DNA of 44,301 bases from Pseudomonas sp. Lineage in GTDB: Bacteria; Pseudomonadota; Gammaproteobacteria; Pseudomonadales; Pseudomonadaceae. The stretch lies in contig NZ_JAQGNX010000131.1 of assembly GCF_028293835.1 (NCBI RefSeq), positions 1-44,301 of the forward strand, given 5' to 3'. A program made the translations under genes and the position numbers. The notes beneath the pieces are model-generated. The model worked only from the letters and a program-made list of their open reading frames with translations, was not told the DNA's origin and searched no databases. Of the stretch, positions 40,878-44,301 are shown piece after piece; the stretch's first letter is position 1, and every line of letters starts with the position of its first letter.

Positions 40878-43800
40878 TAACTTGCGCAATTTGAGATGCG
40901 CCTCCAAGGGTTGGATCCGCGTTATAGAAGGTGTAGACAGAGCCGCCCGCGTTAGCCGTGTAGAAGTTGCCGGACTGCACGACGATGCTGTCATTGGTAT
41001 CAAGATGGATGGTGAGCGCAGAGCTCGTGCCCTGTCCTACGATGCTCTGAATAGCCGAGGCCGAGACCGAGATGAACTCGTTGACGCCATCCTTGACGTT
41101 GATGGATTCGGTGGTGGTGACACGTCCGACGAGGTTACTCAGGTTCACGCTGGTGTTAGCGGCAAGCCCTGTAATCTGTAACGTGTCGGTACCGGCGCCC
41201 CCGTCCACAATGGCGCTCTGGTAGTTAGTGCTGTTGAGTACCAGCGTGTCATTGCCCGCGCCACCGCTGAGGGTATCGGCGGAGGTACTGGACGTGAGCA
41301 CGTTGTCCAGCGCGTTGCCCGTCAAGGTGACTGCAGAGCTATTGGCGGCGATCGTGCCATTCTCCACATTCGGGGCCAGCGTGTAGTTGATGCTGGTGTA
41401 AACAAGGTCTGTGCCCGCCCCCACGGCTTCAGTGACCACGTCCCCCGTGTCATCCACGGTGTAGGTGTCGTTGCCTGCACCACCGGCCATCGAGTCTGCA
41501 CCCGTTCCGCCGTCGAGGTTATCATTGCCGGCGCCGCCTATCAGCGTGTCGTTGCCCGCCAACCCGAGGAGGTTGCTGCCCGCGCTGTTTGCGGTCAGTA
41601 CGTTGGCCTGGCTGTTGCCAGACGCTGTCAAGTTTGCGGTGGTGCCTGTGAGGGTGAGGTTTTCCACGTTGGCGACCAGGGTATAGCTGAGCGAGGCCAT
41701 GACCAGGTCGGTGCCCTCGCCCGTCGCTTCGGTCACGACATCGTTAGCATTGTCTACGTAGTAGGTATCGTTGCCCGTACCCCCAATGAGCGTATCGGCA
41801 CCCGCGCCCCCATCAAGCGTGTCGTTGCCTGCACCGCCGGTCAGCGTATTGGCTGCGCTGTTACCGGTAAGGACGTTATCGAGCTCATTACCTGTCCCGT
41901 TGATGGCGGAGGTGCCTGTCAATGTTAGATTCTCAATATTGTTACCGACAGCCAGTACGTAGGAGAGGCTGCTATAAACAAGATCGGTACCCGAGTTGGC
42001 TGCCTCAATGATGACGTCGCCTGAGTTGTCCACGTAGTAAGTGTCGTTACCTGCCCCACCATCCATGGTATCGGCCCCTGCCCCACCGTCGAGGATGTCA
42101 TCGCCAGCGCCTCCGGTCAGGATGTTGGCGGCACTGTTGCCCGTGATGGTGTTGTTGAGTTCGTTACCGGTGCCATTTATCGCTGCGATACCGGTCAGCG
42201 TCAGGTTCTCGACATTGTTGCCGGTTGCGAGCACGTAGCTGATGCTGCTGAAGACCTGATCTGTACCGGCGTTAAGTCCCTCAGTGATGACGTCGCCCGC
42301 GTTGTCGACGTAGTAGGTGTCGTTGCCGGCACCGCCGGCCATCGTGTCGGCGCCGGTGCCACCGTCGAGCGTATCGTTACCGGTGCCGCCGGTTAACGTA
42401 TCGTTGCCATCCATGCCATACAGCGTGTTACCGGCGTTGCTTGCAATGAGCGTGTTGGCCAGGCTGTTGCCGGTGCCTATCAGCGCCACGGTAGTGCCGG
42501 TCAGCGTCAGGTTTTCTACGTTGGTGCCCAGGGTGTAACTGATGCTCGCGCTTACGATGTCTGTGCCTTCGTTGGCGTTCTCTACGACGACATCGTTTGC
42601 CGAATCCACAAAATAGGTATCGTCACCCGCGCCACCAGTCATCGTGTCGTTGCCCGCACCGCCATTGAGGGTGTCATTGCCGGTACCGCCTATCAGCGTG
42701 TCGTCGCCGTCCAGACCGGAAAGCGTACTGCCCGAATTGTTGGCGGTGAGCACGTTGGCCAGGGTGTTGCCAGTCGCGGTCAACTTTACGGTGGAGCCAG
42801 TGAGCGTGAGGTTCTCAACGTTATTACCCAGGGTAAAGCCCACGCTGCTATAGACCAGATCCGTGCCCGCGCTGGCAGCCTCGGTCACGACATCACTGGC
42901 ACTGTCCACGTAGTACGTATCGTCGCCTGCACCGCCAGCCATGGTGTCATTACCGGTGCCCCCATCAAGGGTGTCGTTGCCGGCGCCTCCGGTCAGCGTA
43001 TCGTTACCGGCCATACCCAGCAGCGTACTGTCTGCACTGTTGGCGATCAGCACGTTGCCCAAGGCGTTGCCTGTGCCGGTCAGGCCTGAGGCGATCCCCG
43101 TGAGGGTGAGGTTTTCAACGTTCACTTCCAGTGTATGGCTGACGCTTGAATAGACGAGGTCTGTGCCCGAGCTCGCGCTGTTACCCTCGGTCACGACATC
43201 ACCGGCACTATCCACGTAGTACGTATCGTTGCCCGCACCGCCAGCCATGGCGTCATCACCGGTGCCCCCATCAAGGGTGTCGTTGCCGGCGCCACCGGTC
43301 AGCGTATCGTTACCGGCCATACCCAGCAGCGTACTGCCTGCACTGTTGGCGATCAGCACGTTACCCAAGGCGTTGCCTGTGCCGGTCAGGCCTGAGGTGC
43401 TCCCCGTGAGGGTGAGGTTTTCAACGTTCGCTTCCAGTGTATGGCTGAGGCTTGAATAGACGAGATCTGTGCCCCCGCCTGGCGCCTCACTGACGATATC
43501 GCCCACATTGTCAACGTAGTACGTATCGTTTCCGGCCCCACCCGACATGGCATCAGCGCCGGTCCCGCCATCGAGCGTGTCATTGCCCGCGCCACCTGTA
43601 AGCGTATCGTTACCCGCACCGCCCGAAAGGCTATCACCCGCGTCGTTGCCCGTGATGACGTTGGCGAGCTCATTACCCGTTCCACTGAGGGGAGCAGTAC
43701 CCGCCAAGGTCAGGTTCTCAATATTGCTACCCGAGGCGAGCGTGTAAGCAATGGTGGACACGACCGTGTCGGTGCCGCCATCTGCGGCCTCAATCACCTG

Positions 43801-44301
43801 GTCACCCACATTGTCGACGTAGTAGGTATCGTCGCCGAGTCCTCCGGTCATAGTGTCGGTGCCGGCACCGCCGTCCAGCGTATCGTTACCCGCGCCGCCA
43901 ATCAGTGTGTCATTCCCGGCCAGCCCCAAGAGCGTGCCGCCTGCGTCGTTGGTCGTGAGCGTGTTGTCCAGCGTGTTGCCTGTCCCAACAAGGCTGGCGG
44001 TATTGCCGGTGAGCGTAAGGTTTTCCACATTGGGTGAAAGCGTATAGCTCACCGAGGCCATCACCTGGTCGGTCCCCTCGTTGGCGGCCTCGATAACCAC
44101 GTCATTTGCATCGTCGACGATGTAGGTGTCGTTACCCGCGCCGCCCGTCATCGAGTCGGCACCCGCACCACCGTCAAGCAGGTCGTTGCCGGCACCACCG
44201 ATCAGCGTGTCGTTACCGGCCAGGCCCAGCAGCGTACTGTCCGCACTGTTGGAGGTTAGAACGTTGTCCAGGGCGTTGCCTGTGCCGGTCAGGCCTGAGG
44301 T
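40861..44301 (-). CDS. Giant RTX-type calcium-binding repeat protein, 5' end beyond window
   Basis: An open frame runs from the window edge (no start) to TGA at 40861, at least 1146 residues. It contains ten full modules of about 91-102 residues plus part of another. Each has nonapeptides of GGAGNDTLD type, then NDTYYVDNAGDVVTEA, GTDLVYSSVSYTL, NVENLTLTGT and GTGNALANVLTANSAG. The GGxGxDxxx repeats bind calcium and fold after secretion. The last 180 residues are non-repetitive (VNEFISVSASAIQSIVGQG, then FYTANAGGSVYTFYN), ending AQVNVSTV, and should hold the C-terminal type I secretion signal. It is most likely a large adhesin or biofilm protein; an enzyme domain in the unseen N-terminus cannot be excluded. 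Confidence 0.93.
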   Translation of the reverse strand, partial: TSGLTGTGNALDNVLTSNSADSTLLGLAGNDTLIGGAGNDLLDGGAGADSMTGGAGNDTYIVDDANDVVIEAANEGTDQVMASVSYTLSPNVENLTLTGNTASLVGTGNTLDNTLTTNDAGGTLLGLAGNDTLIGGAGNDTLDGGAGTDTMTGGLGDDTYYVDNVGDQVIEAADGGTDTVVSTIAYTLASGSNIENLTLAGTAPLSGTGNELANVITGNDAGDSLSGGAGNDTLTGGAGNDTLDGGTGADAMSGGAGNDTYYVDNVGDIVSEAPGGGTDLVYSSLSHTLEANVENLTLTGSTSGLTGTGNALGNVLIANSAGSTLLGMAGNDTLTGGAGNDTLDGGTGDDAMAGGAGNDTYYVDSAGDVVTEGNSASSGTDLVYSSVSHTLEVNVENLTLTGIASGLTGTGNALGNVLIANSADSTLLGMAGNDTLTGGAGNDTLDGGTGNDTMAGGAGDDTYYVDSASDVVTEAASAGTDLVYSSVGFTLGNNVENLTLTGSTVKLTATGNTLANVLTANNSGSTLSGLDGDDTLIGGTGNDTLNGGAGNDTMTGGAGDDTYFVDSANDVVVENANEGTDIVSASISYTLGTNVENLTLTGTTVALIGTGNSLANTLIASNAGNTLYGMDGNDTLTGGTGNDTLDGGTGADTMAGGAGNDTYYVDNAGDVITEGLNAGTDQVFSSISYVLATGNNVENLTLTGIAAINGTGNELNNTITGNSAANILTGGAGDDILDGGAGADTMDGGAGNDTYYVDNSGDVIIEAANSGTDLVYSSLSYVLAVGNNIENLTLTGTSAINGTGNELDNVLTGNSAANTLTGGAGNDTLDGGAGADTLIGGTGNDTYYVDNANDVVTEATGEGTDLVMASLSYTLVANVENLTLTGTTANLTASGNSQANVLTANSAGSNLLGLAGNDTLIGGAGNDNLDGGTGADSMAGGAGNDTYTVDDTGDVVTEAVGAGTDLVYTSINYTLAPNVENGTIAANSSAVTLTGNALDNVLTSSTSADTLSGGAGNDTLVLNSTNYQSAIVDGGAGTDTLQITGLAANTSVNLSNLVGRVTTTESINVKDGVNEFISVSASAIQSIVGQGTSSALTIHLDTNDSIVVQSGNFYTANAGGSVYTFYNADPTLGGASQIAQVNVSTV
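42958..43458. repeat. Near-identical 306-bp tandem module copies in the RTX gene
   Basis: The stretch beginning CCATCAAGGGTGTCG recurs with a period of 306 bases (102 codons; compare 42963 and 43269). Over about 190 bases I see only about ten differences, whereas other modules differ much more. This indicates recent duplication or gene conversion of one module. The edge of the window (from about 44218) shows another similar copy. Confidence 0.8.

Noticed and set aside
41465..44047. Series of plus-strand frames rich in LPAPPSSVSLPAPP-like repeats
   Set aside because: They are the antisense translation of the glycine/aspartate-rich RTX repeats and carry no start signals.
40861..44301. Regularly spaced repeats that could suggest a CRISPR array
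   Set aside because: The period is about 300 bases, the repeats lie within one open frame and encode GGxGxDxxx units; no short repeat-spacer structure is present.

Overview
The window looks like a chromosomal stretch of a fluorescent-type Pseudomonas. The evidence is the overall gene content, the codon use, and three inverted-repeat REP-like elements of the pseudomonad GTAGGAGC/GTAGGCGC type (around 8.06, 19.8 and 26.6 kb). No tRNA, rRNA or CRISPR array was seen. All functional calls come from reading motifs in the translations; no database search was run.

Layout. (1) 63-7990 (+): a compact sugar or polyol utilisation operon: ribose-type binding protein, GatD-like dehydrogenase, FGGY kinase, SorC-type regulator, ABC ATPase, ABC permease and a HAD phosphatase. 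(2) 8098-13008 (-): a three-subunit periplasmic FAD dehydrogenase (twin-arginine small subunit, GMC subunit with a CX5CX3C iron-sulfur motif, tri-haem cytochrome c) plus an exported beta-propeller lactonase, so sugar oxidation and lactone opening are encoded together. A small unknown membrane protein follows at 13081-13602 (-). (3) 14235-26570: a Wzx/Wzy-type exopolysaccharide locus: outer-membrane beta-barrel, short OPX protein, fused Wzz/BY-kinase, WcaJ-type initiator, flippase, Gmd, GT2, polymerase, an inverted GH5 glycosidase, and a WecG/TagA-type transferase. (4) 26699-29174: a LysR regulator divergent from a HAD dehalogenase-type / class II aldolase pair.

(5) 29.2-31.6 kb is a small accessory patch: a YafO-like toxin behind a gene for an exported-looking protein, a short-chain dehydrogenase remnant, a small unknown gene and a Cro/CI-type regulator. 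(6) 31.8-34.8 kb: RidA-family protein, LysR regulator, then a scar where a truncated HxlR-type regulator is fused to a frameshifted IS21-family istA remnant whose outer end supplies the stop codon of a class I fructose-bisphosphate aldolase. (7) 35146-38336 (+): MarR regulator with an EmrA/EmrB-type efflux pair in an overlapping operon. (8) 38.4-44.3 kb (-): the 3' part of a very large RTX-type repeat protein (its start lies outside the window), overlapped by a type I secretion ABC transporter, with an amino-acid permease remnant behind it.

The most interesting candidates are the YafO toxin with an atypical, signal-peptide-bearing partner; the EPS export set built from a short non-lipidated OPX protein plus a beta-barrel; the head-to-head GH5/WecG arrangement; the GatD-like dehydrogenase that has lost all four structural-zinc cysteines; and the aldolase that ends in an insertion-sequence terminus.
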